Shown here: one piece after another, positions 1-9,263 of the stretch | Position numbering within the stretch: the first letter of the stretch is position 1 | Layout: every line of letters starts with the position of its first letter | Source of the DNA: Bacteroidaceae bacterium | GTDB lineage: Bacteria > Bacteroidota > Bacteroidia > Bacteroidales > Bacteroidaceae | Assembly: GCA_017547205.1 (NCBI GenBank) | Contig: JAFYQH010000064.1 | Span: forward strand, 1 to 43,205 | Direction: 5' to 3' | Length of the DNA: 43,205 bases | Program-made: the position numbers and the translations under genes | Notes under the pieces: generated by a model | What the model was told of the DNA's origin: nothing | Databases searched by the model: none | What the model saw: the letters and a program-made list of their open reading frames with translations, nothing else

Positions 1-1
1 A

Positions 2-316
2 AAATCACCTCTTGGCATTGAGTACAAGAACGATACAGAGTTCTACATTTTGAACGGTTCACAGTACTTCAAGGTTGGCCCTGTTGACGGTGACGCGGAT
101 AGCTATTATCCATACTGCGACGCTCCATTGAGCATGGCTGAACTTTGGACATTGGAACCTGTTGAGAACGAAACCGGCATTGAGAATGTAGATGACAATG
201 TAGAATGTGAAAACGTTAAAGTAAAAGGCATTTACGATTTACAGGGTCGCAAGATAGAGACAATTACAGATTCCGGTATCTACATAATCAACGGTAAAAA
301 AGTTTTAGTTAAATAA
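2..316 (+). CDS. Secreted protein, C-terminal fragment with sorting-type tail
   Basis: The reading frame is open from the first bases of the window, so this is the 3' end of a longer gene whose start lies outside. The last 30 or so residues (GIYDLQGRKI ... GIYIINGKKVLVK) are nearly the same as the end of the protein at 40507-42012 (GIYDLTGRRI ... GIYIVDGKKVLVK). The similarity continues upstream through a YFKV ... YPYCDAP ... W-LE-V-NETGI stretch. Such tails are common on exported Bacteroidales proteins and resemble type IX secretion C-terminal signals; that role is inferred. What the missing N-terminal part does cannot be told. A strong terminator follows directly. Confidence 0.8.
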   Translation, partial: KSPLGIEYKNDTEFYILNGSQYFKVGPVDGDADSYYPYCDAPLSMAELWTLEPVENETGIENVDDNVECENVKVKGIYDLQGRKIETITDSGIYIINGKKVLVK

Positions 317-332
317 ACACATTTGCATTCTT

Positions 333-369
333 AATAGGTCTACATCGCTGATGTAGACCTATTTTTTTT
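333..369 (+). terminator. Rho-independent terminator
   Basis: A perfect 14-bp stem (333-346 with 350-363) and a 3-base loop are followed by eight T residues at 362-369. It lies 17 bases after the stop of the partial secreted-protein gene and ends that transcript. Confidence 0.9.
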
Positions 370-392
370 GTATCTTAGCAAAAAAAATAGGT

Positions 393-535
393 AATAATAT
401 AGCAATTGACCCACATACTAAAAACGCGTTGATGTCATATCGAACGAACGTGAGATATCTCGTATATTGTTGCTAGAGATCCCTCGTCGCTTTGCTCTGT
501 CGGGATGACATTGCTGGGTCAACATCTATATTATT
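393..535. repeat. Imperfect palindromic intergenic repeat, full copy
   Basis: The outer arms at 393-413 and 515-535 are inverted copies matching at 18 of 21 positions. Inside them a second, looser inverted pair runs from 433-460 to 475-510, starting TGTCAT and ending GATGACA. The inner left arm matches 43154-43181 near the window end at 23 of 28 positions, so this is a dispersed element. No open reading frame is present. It resembles the GTCAT-type palindromic repeats scattered between genes in many Bacteroidetes, but the family name cannot be assigned from sequence alone. Confidence 0.75.
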
Positions 536-636
536 GCTAAAAAATATTAAAAGATGTAACGTTCACGTTTTTTTTGCGTCCTATAAATATGGGGATGGAA
601 AACCAAGAACGAAAATACAATACTAAAAGCATTCAT

Positions 637-3600
637 ATGAGAAGAATAGCGACCTTGTTTGTGCTCATTGCAGCTTTCGTTACAACAGCCATTGCGCAGA
701 GCAGGATTGACAGCGTTGCATACCGTGCGCTGCAGGTGGGAAAAGTGATGCAGCAGGAGCGTGTTTACCTGCACTTCGACAATACGGCATATTACCTTGG
801 CGAGACTTTATGGTTCAAGGCCTATGTGTCGTTCGGTCTTAACGACAGGCCGAGCACGCTCAGCAAGGTGCTGTATGTGGAGTTGGTGGCTCCCGAAGGA
901 TACGTTGTTGAAACAAAGAAATACAAACTCGACGAGAAGGGAAGCTGCCACGGAGAGTTCGAACTGAACCCGTTGTTGCTGTCGGGATACTACGAAGTGC
1001 GTGCATACACACGCTACATGCTCAACTGGGGCAAGGATGCGGTGTTCAGCAGAGTATTCCCGGTGTTCGACAAGGTGAATGCCGACAACTGGGACTTCAA
1101 GAACATGCTCGACCGCAGGAGAGGATTCAACGAGAAGGGCAAATGGGTATCGGCCGAACTGCCGGAGGCTACACTTGACTTCTTCCCCGAGGGTGGTAAC
1201 CTGGTGGCCGGGTTGGAGAGCAAAGTAGCATATGAACTGCGCGGGAATGACGGCCTGTTCGGCGAGGAGAAAATTACGGTCTACGAGAACGGGAATGTGC
1301 TGCTCGAGAGCAAACCTGCACACATGGGAAAGGGGGTATTCACCATCACCCCGAAGAAGGGTGCCGAATACCGTGCCGAAACCAGCATGAAGAACAGCAA
1401 AGGCAAGATTGAGAAGTTCACGTTCAAGCTGCCCGAAGTGGAGGACGAGGGTGTGGTGATGAGCATTGACGAACGTGGCGACAGCATTCACGTGACTATA
1501 ACAAACAATATTGAGAAGGATAGTACTCTTGGATTTGCCATACTCTACCGTGGCACCATGGGATTCTACAAGAAACTGGAGACCGGAACACAGGTTACTC
1601 GCTATGCGATTGCAAGGAACAGCCTGCCCGAGGGTGTGAACCGAGCCGTACTCTTTGCCGATGAGACATTGCCGCTGGCCGAGAGGCAGTTCTTTGTGCA
1701 GCATGAGGAGCTACAGAACAACGGTAGAGGGACAGTGAAGCTGCATGTGACGGCAAACGGCTACCACGTGCATAACCTTGATGCCAAAGCCAACGAGAAG
1801 ATTACACTGAAACTAACACGCGAAGACGGGAAACCAATCCCCGACGGCAGCGACCTGTCACTGACCATTGGTGATGCCATGGGCACGCAGAGCACGTCGT
1901 ACAAGTACAATATGTACAGTTACCTGTTGCTCGGGTCGGAGCTGAAGGGATATATACCCGATGCTGCACAATATTTTGACCCGGAGAACACAAGCCGCAA
2001 GGAGCAGCTCGACTTGCTGATGCTGACGCACGGATGGACCTCGTATGACTGGCACATGCTTGCGCGCAAGGAGATTGAGGACATGCAGCCCATAGAGCGC
2101 GGCATCACTGTAAAGGGCAAGTTCTTCCAGAAGCACAGGAAAACGGTAAATGGGGACAAGAAAACCAGTGTAGTACCGCAGAAATACAACCTCACACGCC
2201 TTGACATAGCTACGGACGGGAAGAATGTGACAACAACTACGTTCCGCACCGACAGCACCGGCTCGTTCGTGCTTGAACTTGACGATTTCTACGGCACACG
2301 TATCGCATCGATGCGCCCGCAGACAACATTCAAGCATAGCGCGAACATCTCATACCAGTTCGCGCTCGACCGCTACTACTCGCCGGGGTTCCGCCTATAC
2401 GACTATTGGGAACGTCACCTCGGCGAACCAATGAGCCAGAGCATGGCCGACAGCCTTGTGAAAATGAACCCGTTCGAGTATATGCTGTCGTCGCTGGAGG
2501 TGGTGGCCGACAGGAAGAAGGAGATGAACGGACGACCACCACATAGCGAAATGCGGTTCAACTACCTGGACGAGTGGGAGTATGCGCAGGATGTGACATA
2601 CCTTGACCAGTTCAACACATACGAGGACCAGCTGTTCAGGGATGCAGTGGATGACATGCATATACTGGAGAACAATGTAGGTGACACCGACATGGAGAGC
2701 GGGACTACCGACCAGGTGGCAAACGGAGCCTTTGACGTGAATGAGATTATCGAGAATGGCGAGATAATGTCGGTTCCGCTGAAAGACTCGACCATGAACT
2801 ACGAGGTGATAAAGTATATCGGTAGCATGCGAGTAAGCAACGAGAGCAGGACACTCACTGTAAAGCATGAGTATGACCACACGCTCACCGCAAACGATGT
2901 AGTGCTGAGCGCGATGAGACGCCACAATTACGGTTGGGCTTACTGGGTGCAACTGATGGTGGTGCTGGGCAACTACAGCCCGGACGGAGTGCCTGCTCCC
3001 GACATGGAGTACCTGAGAGGAATACCCGATGTGGACAAGATGACGAACTTCAAGGAGTTTGTGATAAGGAGCGACGAGAAGACACGACTGCAGTTCGAGA
3101 ACAGGGATATACACTGGACACCGCTGGGACGAATGATGGACAACAAGATTCCTGTACAAAAGTTCTACAAGGGTTTCCTGTCACAGAGCTACCTATTTGC
3201 AGGAGAGGATGTGGACGACTGCCCGAGCAGCCGCATATTCTATGACCGCATAGAGATGAGGAACGGACTGGCATACCCCATGAACCCTAACTACGTGGCA
3301 TGCATGATACCTTATACCGCCGAAGAACGCGCCAGCGGCGTTGTTCCCGAGTTTGCGGCTACGGGCAGTTCTATGCGCTATACATCGGTGCAGGGATACA
3401 GCGAAAGCAAGAAGTTCTACTCGCCCGACTACAGCAGCATGAAGCCGCAGGAAAAGGATTACCGCCGCACGTTGCTGTGGGTTCCCGAGATTGAGATAAA
3501 GGAGGGTGAGGCGACAATCGAACTTTACAACAGCAGCAACTGCCGCAACATAAACGTTACTGTTGCCGGACGTGACGGAGAGGCGATATACAGCAACGAC

Positions 3601-4491
3601 GAGGGGTTTGCCACACGACTGCACAAGGAGAAGAGGGCCAATGCACCGCAGCAGCCCGGCAACACTGCCGGAGCGGACAAAACTGACCCTGACAGCGACG
3701 GACAGTATATTAACGTGGAGATGGACCCGACACTAAAGGCTCAATGCGCACACGAGCATGAGAAGGGTGTCATATACTACAACCAGAAGAAGTACAGGAA
3801 CGCCATTACAATTTTTGCCGAACTTGTACAGTACAAGTATGCCCCTGCGATGTATTATGTGGGAATGTGCTACAGGGACGGAACCGGACTGGCCGTAAAC
3901 AACGGACTTGCGGTAAAGTTCTTCATGGAGGCTGCCAGGAATGGTGACGCAAAGGCACAGCATGACCTTGCCGTTATGCTCGACGAGGGTGCTATTGTGG
4001 AACGTGACACGGCTGAGGCACATGCATGGTTCCGCCGTGCTGCCCTGCAGAAGGAGCCGCGTGCAATGGTGGAGATGGCACGGCGCTACAAGAATGGCTA
4101 CATTGTAAACAAGGATATGGCCGAATGCGAAAAGCTTCTGACAGAAGCTGCAGAGCTCCAATATCCCGAAGGGTTGCATGCCTATGGCCTGTACATGATT
4201 GAGAACGGCAAAGAGGGTGTTGAGTACATAAGGGCCGCAGCACAGCAAAAACTGGAGGATGCAATGCTGTATATGCTCGAACATGAGCACAATGCAGGTA
4301 ACTTCAAGGTGGCTTACGAATATGCCAAGGAACTGTCCATGAAAGGCAACCATAATGGTACAAAGCGCATGGCCGACTACTACTACGATGGCAAAGGCGT
4401 GGGACGCGACAAACAGTTGGCAAGGGACCTCTACCGCGAGGCTGCAAACGCAGGAAACGAAGAGGCTACAAAAATTCTGAAATATCTATAA
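637..4491 (+). CDS. Large exported protein: MG2-like front, Sel1 repeats at the end
   Basis: The protein has 1284 residues. I chose the ATG at 637 because it begins a clean signal peptide (MRRIATLFVLIAAF ... AIAQ); frames upstream open only at a TTG (574) or at ATGs (589, 595) that give a charged, non-signal leader. Residues about 30-170 (ERVYLHFDNTAYYLGETLWF) look like the macroglobulin MG2 domain found in large Bacteroidetes envelope proteins. Around 486-560 a stretch resembles a carboxypeptidase-regulatory-like beta domain. From about residue 1036 to the end the protein changes to helical Sel1-type repeats (YAPAMYYVGMCYRDGTG; ADYYYDGKGVGRD). An acidic, Pro- and Gly-rich linker (about 1010-1030) joins the parts. 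The substrate or partner is unknown; a periplasmic or outer-membrane assembly role is a guess. No clear promoter or terminator was seen. Confidence 0.85.
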   Translation: MRRIATLFVLIAAFVTTAIAQSRIDSVAYRALQVGKVMQQERVYLHFDNTAYYLGETLWFKAYVSFGLNDRPSTLSKVLYVELVAPEGYVVETKKYKLDEKGSCHGEFELNPLLLSGYYEVRAYTRYMLNWGKDAVFSRVFPVFDKVNADNWDFKNMLDRRRGFNEKGKWVSAELPEATLDFFPEGGNLVAGLESKVAYELRGNDGLFGEEKITVYENGNVLLESKPAHMGKGVFTITPKKGAEYRAETSMKNSKGKIEKFTFKLPEVEDEGVVMSIDERGDSIHVTITNNIEKDSTLGFAILYRGTMGFYKKLETGTQVTRYAIARNSLPEGVNRAVLFADETLPLAERQFFVQHEELQNNGRGTVKLHVTANGYHVHNLDAKANEKITLKLTREDGKPIPDGSDLSLTIGDAMGTQSTSYKYNMYSYLLLGSELKGYIPDAAQYFDPENTSRKEQLDLLMLTHGWTSYDWHMLARKEIEDMQPIERGITVKGKFFQKHRKTVNGDKKTSVVPQKYNLTRLDIATDGKNVTTTTFRTDSTGSFVLELDDFYGTRIASMRPQTTFKHSANISYQFALDRYYSPGFRLYDYWERHLGEPMSQSMADSLVKMNPFEYMLSSLEVVADRKKEMNGRPPHSEMRFNYLDEWEYAQDVTYLDQFNTYEDQLFRDAVDDMHILENNVGDTDMESGTTDQVANGAFDVNEIIENGEIMSVPLKDSTMNYEVIKYIGSMRVSNESRTLTVKHEYDHTLTANDVVLSAMRRHNYGWAYWVQLMVVLGNYSPDGVPAPDMEYLRGIPDVDKMTNFKEFVIRSDEKTRLQFENRDIHWTPLGRMMDNKIPVQKFYKGFLSQSYLFAGEDVDDCPSSRIFYDRIEMRNGLAYPMNPNYVACMIPYTAEERASGVVPEFAATGSSMRYTSVQGYSESKKFYSPDYSSMKPQEKDYRRTLLWVPEIEIKEGEATIELYNSSNCRNINVTVAGRDGEAIYSNDEGFATRLHKEKRANAPQQPGNTAGADKTDPDSDGQYINVEMDPTLKAQCAHEHEKGVIYYNQKKYRNAITIFAELVQYKYAPAMYYVGMCYRDGTGLAVNNGLAVKFFMEAARNGDAKAQHDLAVMLDEGAIVERDTAEAHAWFRRAALQKEPRAMVEMARRYKNGYIVNKDMAECEKLLTEAAELQYPEGLHAYGLYMIENGKEGVEYIRAAAQQKLEDAMLYMLEHEHNAGNFKVAYEYAKELSMKGNHNGTKRMADYYYDGKGVGRDKQLARDLYREAANAGNEEATKILKYL

Positions 4492-4506
4492 TTGGGCTTG
4501 ATGCTC

Positions 4507-4538
4507 TTTGAAAGGAGATTGTTTTTTTGTTATTTTGC
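4507..4538 (+). promoter_or_regulatory. Putative Bacteroidetes promoter for the GH109-like gene
   Basis: TTTG at 4507-4510 is followed after 19 bases by TTATTTTGC (4530-4538), one mismatch from TAnnTTTGC. It lies between the stop at 4491 and the ATG at 4560, so the downstream gene can be transcribed on its own. Confidence 0.5.
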
Positions 4539-4559
4539 AATGACAATAGCAGTAAGCCG

Positions 4560-5789
4560 ATGGAGAGAACAAAGGAGATAGAGGCTAATGGATGTGCACT
4601 GCAGTTGCAGTGTGAACCTATAGGATGCGTACGCATAGGCTTTGTGGGCCTGGGAGTGCGTGCCAAGCGTGCCGTGCACCGCATGATGCACATTGAAGGA
4701 TGCCGCATAACAGCCTTGTGTGACCTTGTCTGTGAAAACATTGACGAAGCTGTAAGAATTGTCACAGATGCAGGAGGTGAATTACCGGAGTGTTTTACCG
4801 GCGAGAGTGGTTGGAAAGAGCTTTGCTGCAAGGAGAATGTAGACCTTGTATACATTTGCACTGACTGGACCAGCCATGCCGGCATTGCCGTGTATGCGAT
4901 GGAACAAGGGAAGCATGTGGCAACAGAAGTACCTGCTGCTACAACCGTGGCCGACTGCTGGAGACTGGTAGATACGGCAGAGACTACCCGCCGCCATTGC
5001 ATTATGCTCGAGAACTGCTGCTACGATGAGTTTGAACTGTGCACACTGAATATGGTGCAGAAAGGCATGTTGGGAGAGATTGTACATGCCGAGGGCTCGT
5101 ACCTGCACGACCTGCGCGAGCGTATAGAGACCAACGATGAAGGGGGACGCAAATGGAGCAACTGGCAGGTGGAGTTCATGAACAGCCACAACGGGAACCC
5201 CTACCCCACACACGGGCTTGGACCTATTGCACTCGCAATGGGCATAAACCGCGGTGACAGGATGAAGAGCATTGTTTCGTGCTCGTCGAAGCCTGTTGGC
5301 AACGGTACACTGCGTGGTAACATGAATAGTTCTATTATAACGACGGAGAAAGGGCATACCATACTTGTGCAACACTGCATGACATTGCCGCGCCCTTACA
5401 GCCGCTCGTTCCTCGTAAGTGGTACGGAAGGGTTCGCGCAGAAATACCCCGTTCCAATGTATGCGTTCGCACCGGACAGCGACAATGCGATAATGGGAGA
5501 TGAATGCCGCGTCATGATGGACGAACAGTGCCACCCGTTCGTTGCGGAGTACAGGAAACGTGGAATGGAGTTGTGTGGCAGACGATGGATCGACTATGCC
5601 ATGGACAGCCGCCTGATACATTGCCTCAACAACGGCCTGCCGCTTGACACGAATGTGTATGATGCTGCACTATGGAGTTGCCTTGTGGAGCTTACGGACA
5701 CATCGGCAAGAGGTGGCGGAGTTCCTGTTGAGATCCCGGACTTCACTCGTGGCCGTTGGAGCAATAATGAGAAAAAGACTTTTTCGTAA
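4560..5789 (+). CDS. Gfo/Idh/MocA oxidoreductase, GH109-like
   Basis: The protein has 409 residues from the ATG at 4560; the frame also opens at a TTG (4527), which would put the start inside the promoter. Residues 28-36 (GFVGLGVRA) form the Rossmann NAD-binding loop. The middle matches the glycoside hydrolase 109 subfamily: EVPAATTVADCW, MLENCCYDEFEL, then YPTHGLGP with Tyr215 and His218 in the active-site segment. GH109 members such as alpha-N-acetylgalactosaminidases use bound NAD for a redox-assisted hydrolysis. Most characterised members carry a Tat or lipoprotein leader and are somewhat longer. This one has no visible leader and is probably cytoplasmic, so it may act on an imported glycoside or be a plain dehydrogenase. 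It ends at a strong bidirectional terminator facing cstA. Confidence 0.85.
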   Translation: MERTKEIEANGCALQLQCEPIGCVRIGFVGLGVRAKRAVHRMMHIEGCRITALCDLVCENIDEAVRIVTDAGGELPECFTGESGWKELCCKENVDLVYICTDWTSHAGIAVYAMEQGKHVATEVPAATTVADCWRLVDTAETTRRHCIMLENCCYDEFELCTLNMVQKGMLGEIVHAEGSYLHDLRERIETNDEGGRKWSNWQVEFMNSHNGNPYPTHGLGPIALAMGINRGDRMKSIVSCSSKPVGNGTLRGNMNSSIITTEKGHTILVQHCMTLPRPYSRSFLVSGTEGFAQKYPVPMYAFAPDSDNAIMGDECRVMMDEQCHPFVAEYRKRGMELCGRRWIDYAMDSRLIHCLNNGLPLDTNVYDAALWSCLVELTDTSARGGGVPVEIPDFTRGRWSNNEKKTFS

Positions 5790-5806
5790 AAGGTAAAAGG
5801 ATACAT

Positions 5807-5842
5807 AAAGAGTATGGCGGCCAAATGGCCGCCATACTCTTT
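5807..5842. terminator. Bidirectional terminator between convergent genes
   Basis: A perfect 17-bp stem (5807-5823 with 5826-5842) has a 2-base loop. Both strands run into T-rich sequence. It serves the GH109-like gene on the plus strand and cstA on the minus strand. Confidence 0.85.
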
Positions 5843-5894
5843 ATATTAACATGGAAAAGGAGTTCATGGCTTGCAAAACAATCAAGCGATTCCA

Positions 5895-7355
5895 TCATTC
5901 AAAATTCCTTGCCTTGAAGTGAACTGCGACTGCTATAACAAGTGTCAGCACTCCACCCAGCACATAGGCCAAAATGCGGTTATCCATCCCGCACATCATG
6001 GGCGACACGAATATATATGACGAGCAGACATATGTCATGAACAGTGCGGGAACAAGACCTATCACAATCGGTTTATTCATACGGAACAGGTAGCTGGTTA
6101 TGCACCACAGGGTTATAACGGCCAACGTCTGGTTACACCATGCGAAGTAGCTCCATATTGTCTGGAAAGGCAAGCCGAAGATAATGAACAGCGCAATGGC
6201 GAAGAGGGGCACCGAAACCGCCACTCTCTTGATGAACCGCTTCTGCCCTATAGCGAACATATCGGAGACAATGAGTCTTGCACAACGGAATGCTGTATCG
6301 CCCGACGTTACGGCACATCCTATCACACCAACGAGTACACATGCTGCGACAACTGGACCAAGAGTCGTCTCCGTTATCACATTTACCATTCTTGCAGTAC
6401 TGCCGCCATACTGGGCTATGGCATCGTTGAGCCCCTCTACGCCACCCCAGAAGGCCATGCCTATGGCTGCCCAAATGAGGGCTATGATGCTCTCGGCTAT
6501 CATTGCGCCGTAGAAGATGCTGCGCGACTGGCTTTCGGATGTCATGCAGCGTGCCATCATGGGCGACTGCGTTGCATGGAAGCCCGATATGGCCCCGCAG
6601 GCAATGGTGGTAAAGAGCATGGGAACTATCGGGAACTTTTCGGGGTCGGCAATGCAGTTCCTCAAGGAGGTTAGTTCGGGAATAACATAGGTACTGCTAT
6701 GGAAAAGAAGAATATAGAGGATGCTGAATGCCATAATCAGCAACGCAAAGCCGAATATCGGATAGAAGCGTCCGATAATTTTGTCAATGGGTAACAGGGT
6801 TGCCAGTATGTAATACACTAGTATAACACCAAGGACAAGAAGCAGTTCCCATGTGGTGTTACCGAATGCGACTGACTCGAGAGCAGGAAGTGTGACGTTT
6901 GCTGCTACAAGCTCGGCCGGCTGGGACATGAACACCGCACCTACAAGTACCATGAGCAGGACCGAGAAAACACGCATGAAAGCTCTTGTTCCGCCACCAA
7001 GGTACTTGCCTATGATTTCTGGGAGGCTCGTACCGTTCTCCTTAAGCGATATGACACCGGCTACAAAGTCGTGCATGGCACCCATGAAGATACCGCCCAG
7101 CGTTATCCAAAGAAAAGCGACCGGGCCGTAGGCAGCACCGAGAAGAGCACCGAAGATGGGACCGAGACCGGCGATGTTAAGCAACTGTATGAGAAAGACC
7201 TTCCAGCGCGGCATGGGTATGTAGTCGACCCCGTCGTACATGGTGTTTGACGGCACCGGGTTTGAGGCATCTATGCCACAGACCTTCTCAAGGTATTTTC
7301 CATAGGTAAAATATGCCGCGACAAGTGCGGCAAGGCATAAAAGGAATGTTATCAT
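5895..7355 (-). CDS. cstA: CstA family carbon-starvation membrane transporter
   Basis: The protein has 486 residues and many hydrophobic segments. The N terminus matches CstA: MPRWKVFLIQLLNIAGLGPI, then GAAYGPVAFLWITLGGIFMG and GAMHDFVAG. CstA-type proteins take up peptides or pyruvate across the inner membrane under carbon limitation. This is the shorter form found in Bacteroidetes and other groups; the E. coli protein is about 700 residues. The ATG lies only 4 bases after the recQ stop, so it is the last gene of the recJ-recQ-cstA operon and is probably translationally coupled. The substrate cannot be told from sequence. Confidence 0.92.
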   Translation of the reverse strand: MITFLLCLAALVAAYFTYGKYLEKVCGIDASNPVPSNTMYDGVDYIPMPRWKVFLIQLLNIAGLGPIFGALLGAAYGPVAFLWITLGGIFMGAMHDFVAGVISLKENGTSLPEIIGKYLGGGTRAFMRVFSVLLMVLVGAVFMSQPAELVAANVTLPALESVAFGNTTWELLLVLGVILVYYILATLLPIDKIIGRFYPIFGFALLIMAFSILYILLFHSSTYVIPELTSLRNCIADPEKFPIVPMLFTTIACGAISGFHATQSPMMARCMTSESQSRSIFYGAMIAESIIALIWAAIGMAFWGGVEGLNDAIAQYGGSTARMVNVITETTLGPVVAACVLVGVIGCAVTSGDTAFRCARLIVSDMFAIGQKRFIKRVAVSVPLFAIALFIIFGLPFQTIWSYFAWCNQTLAVITLWCITSYLFRMNKPIVIGLVPALFMTYVCSSYIFVSPMMCGMDNRILAYVLGGVLTLVIAVAVHFKARNFE

Positions 7356-7359
7356 AGCA

Positions 7360-9258
7360 TTATCTTTTGTTTATTACTATCTTACTGTCTACAATTGTTA
7401 TTTTCTCCTCATCGCAGAGAGAGCGCAAAAGGGCCGACATGGCCTTGCGGGTCAGTTTCATGGCATCGAGTTCATCGAGGGAATGAGGCTTGCCGTCGGA
7501 AAGGAGCTGCATGACCCACGAGGCAGGGGCTGTGACATCGGGCTGCTTGCCGGCAGCACGCACAGCGACACAAACGTCGCAGCTGCCGCATGGTGCAGTG
7601 CCCTTCTCGCCGAAATACTCGAGCAGGATGGAGCTGCGGCATTTGTCCTCGCGTGTCGCATAGCCCAACATGGCATTGAGACGGTCGGCAAAAATAGCCT
7701 TGCGCTCATCGTAGACCTCGCTTGCAAAACGGAGCTCGCTGCCCAGCACGCGATGGCGGGTGAATGTTATTATGGGACATTTCTTCGACGGGGCATATGC
7801 TACAAGCCCCTTGCTGGCAAGCGAAACGAGTATCTCGTACATGCGGTGACGGGTGAGCTTGGTTATGCGGGACAGGTAACGCTCGTCGATGAAGACATTG
7901 TCGGTGAAGAGACCGCTGTAGTTGCGCAATATGGCGTTTACAAGCAGTTCGTAGTCGGCCGGGAGGCCACGGAAACGGTAAAGGGCATCCTTGTCGACGA
8001 TGAAACGAACACGGGAGGCGTACTCCATCTCCTCGACATACTCGAGGTAGCCCATGCGTGTGAGTATTCTCAACGCACTGTCGGTCTGCAGTGTGGGACG
8101 GTGGTATTTCTTGCAGAAATCGCCTAAAGAGAACTCGAAGGTGCAGTCAAGACCGTCGCCTAGTGCCATGCTGTAATAGTAGCACACCTCGTCGTAGACC
8201 CCACGTATAAAATCCTGTGGCGGAAAATTGTCGGACAGGCGGCGCGATACCACCCTGCTGTCGCCATTACCGAAAAGCGTAACAGCGTAGGCCTTGTTGC
8301 CGTCGCGGCCTGCACGGCCGGCTTCCTGAAAATAGGCCTCGACAGAACTCGGCAGGTCGACATGGACTACAAGACGGACATCGGGCTTGTCGATTCCCAT
8401 CCCGAAGGCATTGGTTGATACCATGACACGTGAGATGCCGCTCTTCCAGGCCTGTTCCTTGGCGTCCTTGACATCGGGCGAGAGACCTGCATGGTAGTAT
8501 TCAGCGGTAATGCCGTTGGAAATGAGGAAGTCGGCAACCTCTTTTGTCCTGTTGCGGTTGAGAGTGTATATTATGGCTGAACCGCCAATGCGGTTCAGGA
8601 TGTGAAGCAGTTCCTTGGCCTTGTTTTCGGTACGGCGCACTACATAGACAAGGTTGCTGCGCCTAAAGCTCATGCTGTAGCAGTTCTCCTCGCGGAAGGC
8701 AAGCTGCTGCTGTATGTCCTTTACCACCTCGGGGGTGGCGGTTGCCGTCAGTGCCAGCACCGGAACTGTCGGGAACATGCTGCGCAGATTGCATATCTGG
8801 CGGTATGCGGGACGGAAGTCGTGCCCCCACTGGGAGATGCAATGGGCCTCGTCAACGGTTATGAGCCTGACCTTTACACGCTGTATCTTCTTTAGGAATA
8901 GGTCGGATGAGATGCGCTCTGGAGAAATGTAGAGGAACTTGTAGTCGCCAAAGATGCAATTCTCGAGAGCGGTAACAATTTCGCTTGTGCGCATGCCGGA
9001 ATATACAGCAGTGGCCTTGATACCGCGAGAGCGCAGGTTGGCAACCTGGTCCTTCATCAGGGCTATCAGAGGGGTAACGACTATGCATAGGCCGTCACCG
9101 GCAAGCGTAGGAACCTGGAATGTTATGCTTTTACCGCCACCGGTGGGCATGAGACCGAGAGTATCGCGCCCGCTGCCGATACTATCTATTATTTCGCGCT
9201 GTATGCCGCGAAAGTCATCGAATCCCCAATACTCCTTTAGAATACCGCGGTAGACCAT
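7360..9258 (-). CDS. recQ: ATP-dependent DNA helicase RecQ
   Basis: The protein has 632 residues. It shows the superfamily 2 helicase motifs: Walker A at 38-44 (PTGGGKS), DEAH at 136-139 followed by CISQWGHDFRP, TATATPEV, and QEAGRAGRDG (motif VI). After these comes the RecQ zinc-binding cysteine set (CRSSILLEYFG ... CGSCDVC) and a winged-helix region. The last 60 residues form a short helical tail rather than a recognisable HRDC domain. RecQ unwinds DNA 3' to 5' in recombination and fork repair. Spacing is 5 bases to recJ upstream and 4 bases to cstA downstream, which fits one transcript. RecQ and RecJ act together in end resection, so the pairing makes biological sense. Confidence 0.96.
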   Translation of the reverse strand: MVYRGILKEYWGFDDFRGIQREIIDSIGSGRDTLGLMPTGGGKSITFQVPTLAGDGLCIVVTPLIALMKDQVANLRSRGIKATAVYSGMRTSEIVTALENCIFGDYKFLYISPERISSDLFLKKIQRVKVRLITVDEAHCISQWGHDFRPAYRQICNLRSMFPTVPVLALTATATPEVVKDIQQQLAFREENCYSMSFRRSNLVYVVRRTENKAKELLHILNRIGGSAIIYTLNRNRTKEVADFLISNGITAEYYHAGLSPDVKDAKEQAWKSGISRVMVSTNAFGMGIDKPDVRLVVHVDLPSSVEAYFQEAGRAGRDGNKAYAVTLFGNGDSRVVSRRLSDNFPPQDFIRGVYDEVCYYYSMALGDGLDCTFEFSLGDFCKKYHRPTLQTDSALRILTRMGYLEYVEEMEYASRVRFIVDKDALYRFRGLPADYELLVNAILRNYSGLFTDNVFIDERYLSRITKLTRHRMYEILVSLASKGLVAYAPSKKCPIITFTRHRVLGSELRFASEVYDERKAIFADRLNAMLGYATREDKCRSSILLEYFGEKGTAPCGSCDVCVAVRAAGKQPDVTAPASWVMQLLSDGKPHSLDELDAMKLTRKAMSALLRSLCDEEKITIVDSKIVINKR

Positions 9259-9263
9259 ATGCT

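Noticed and set aside
808-1704. A 298-codon minus-strand frame
   Set aside because: It is a shadow of the MG2-Sel1 gene.
4782-5621. A 279-codon minus-strand frame
   Set aside because: It lies opposite the GH109-like gene and shows no domain or start signal.
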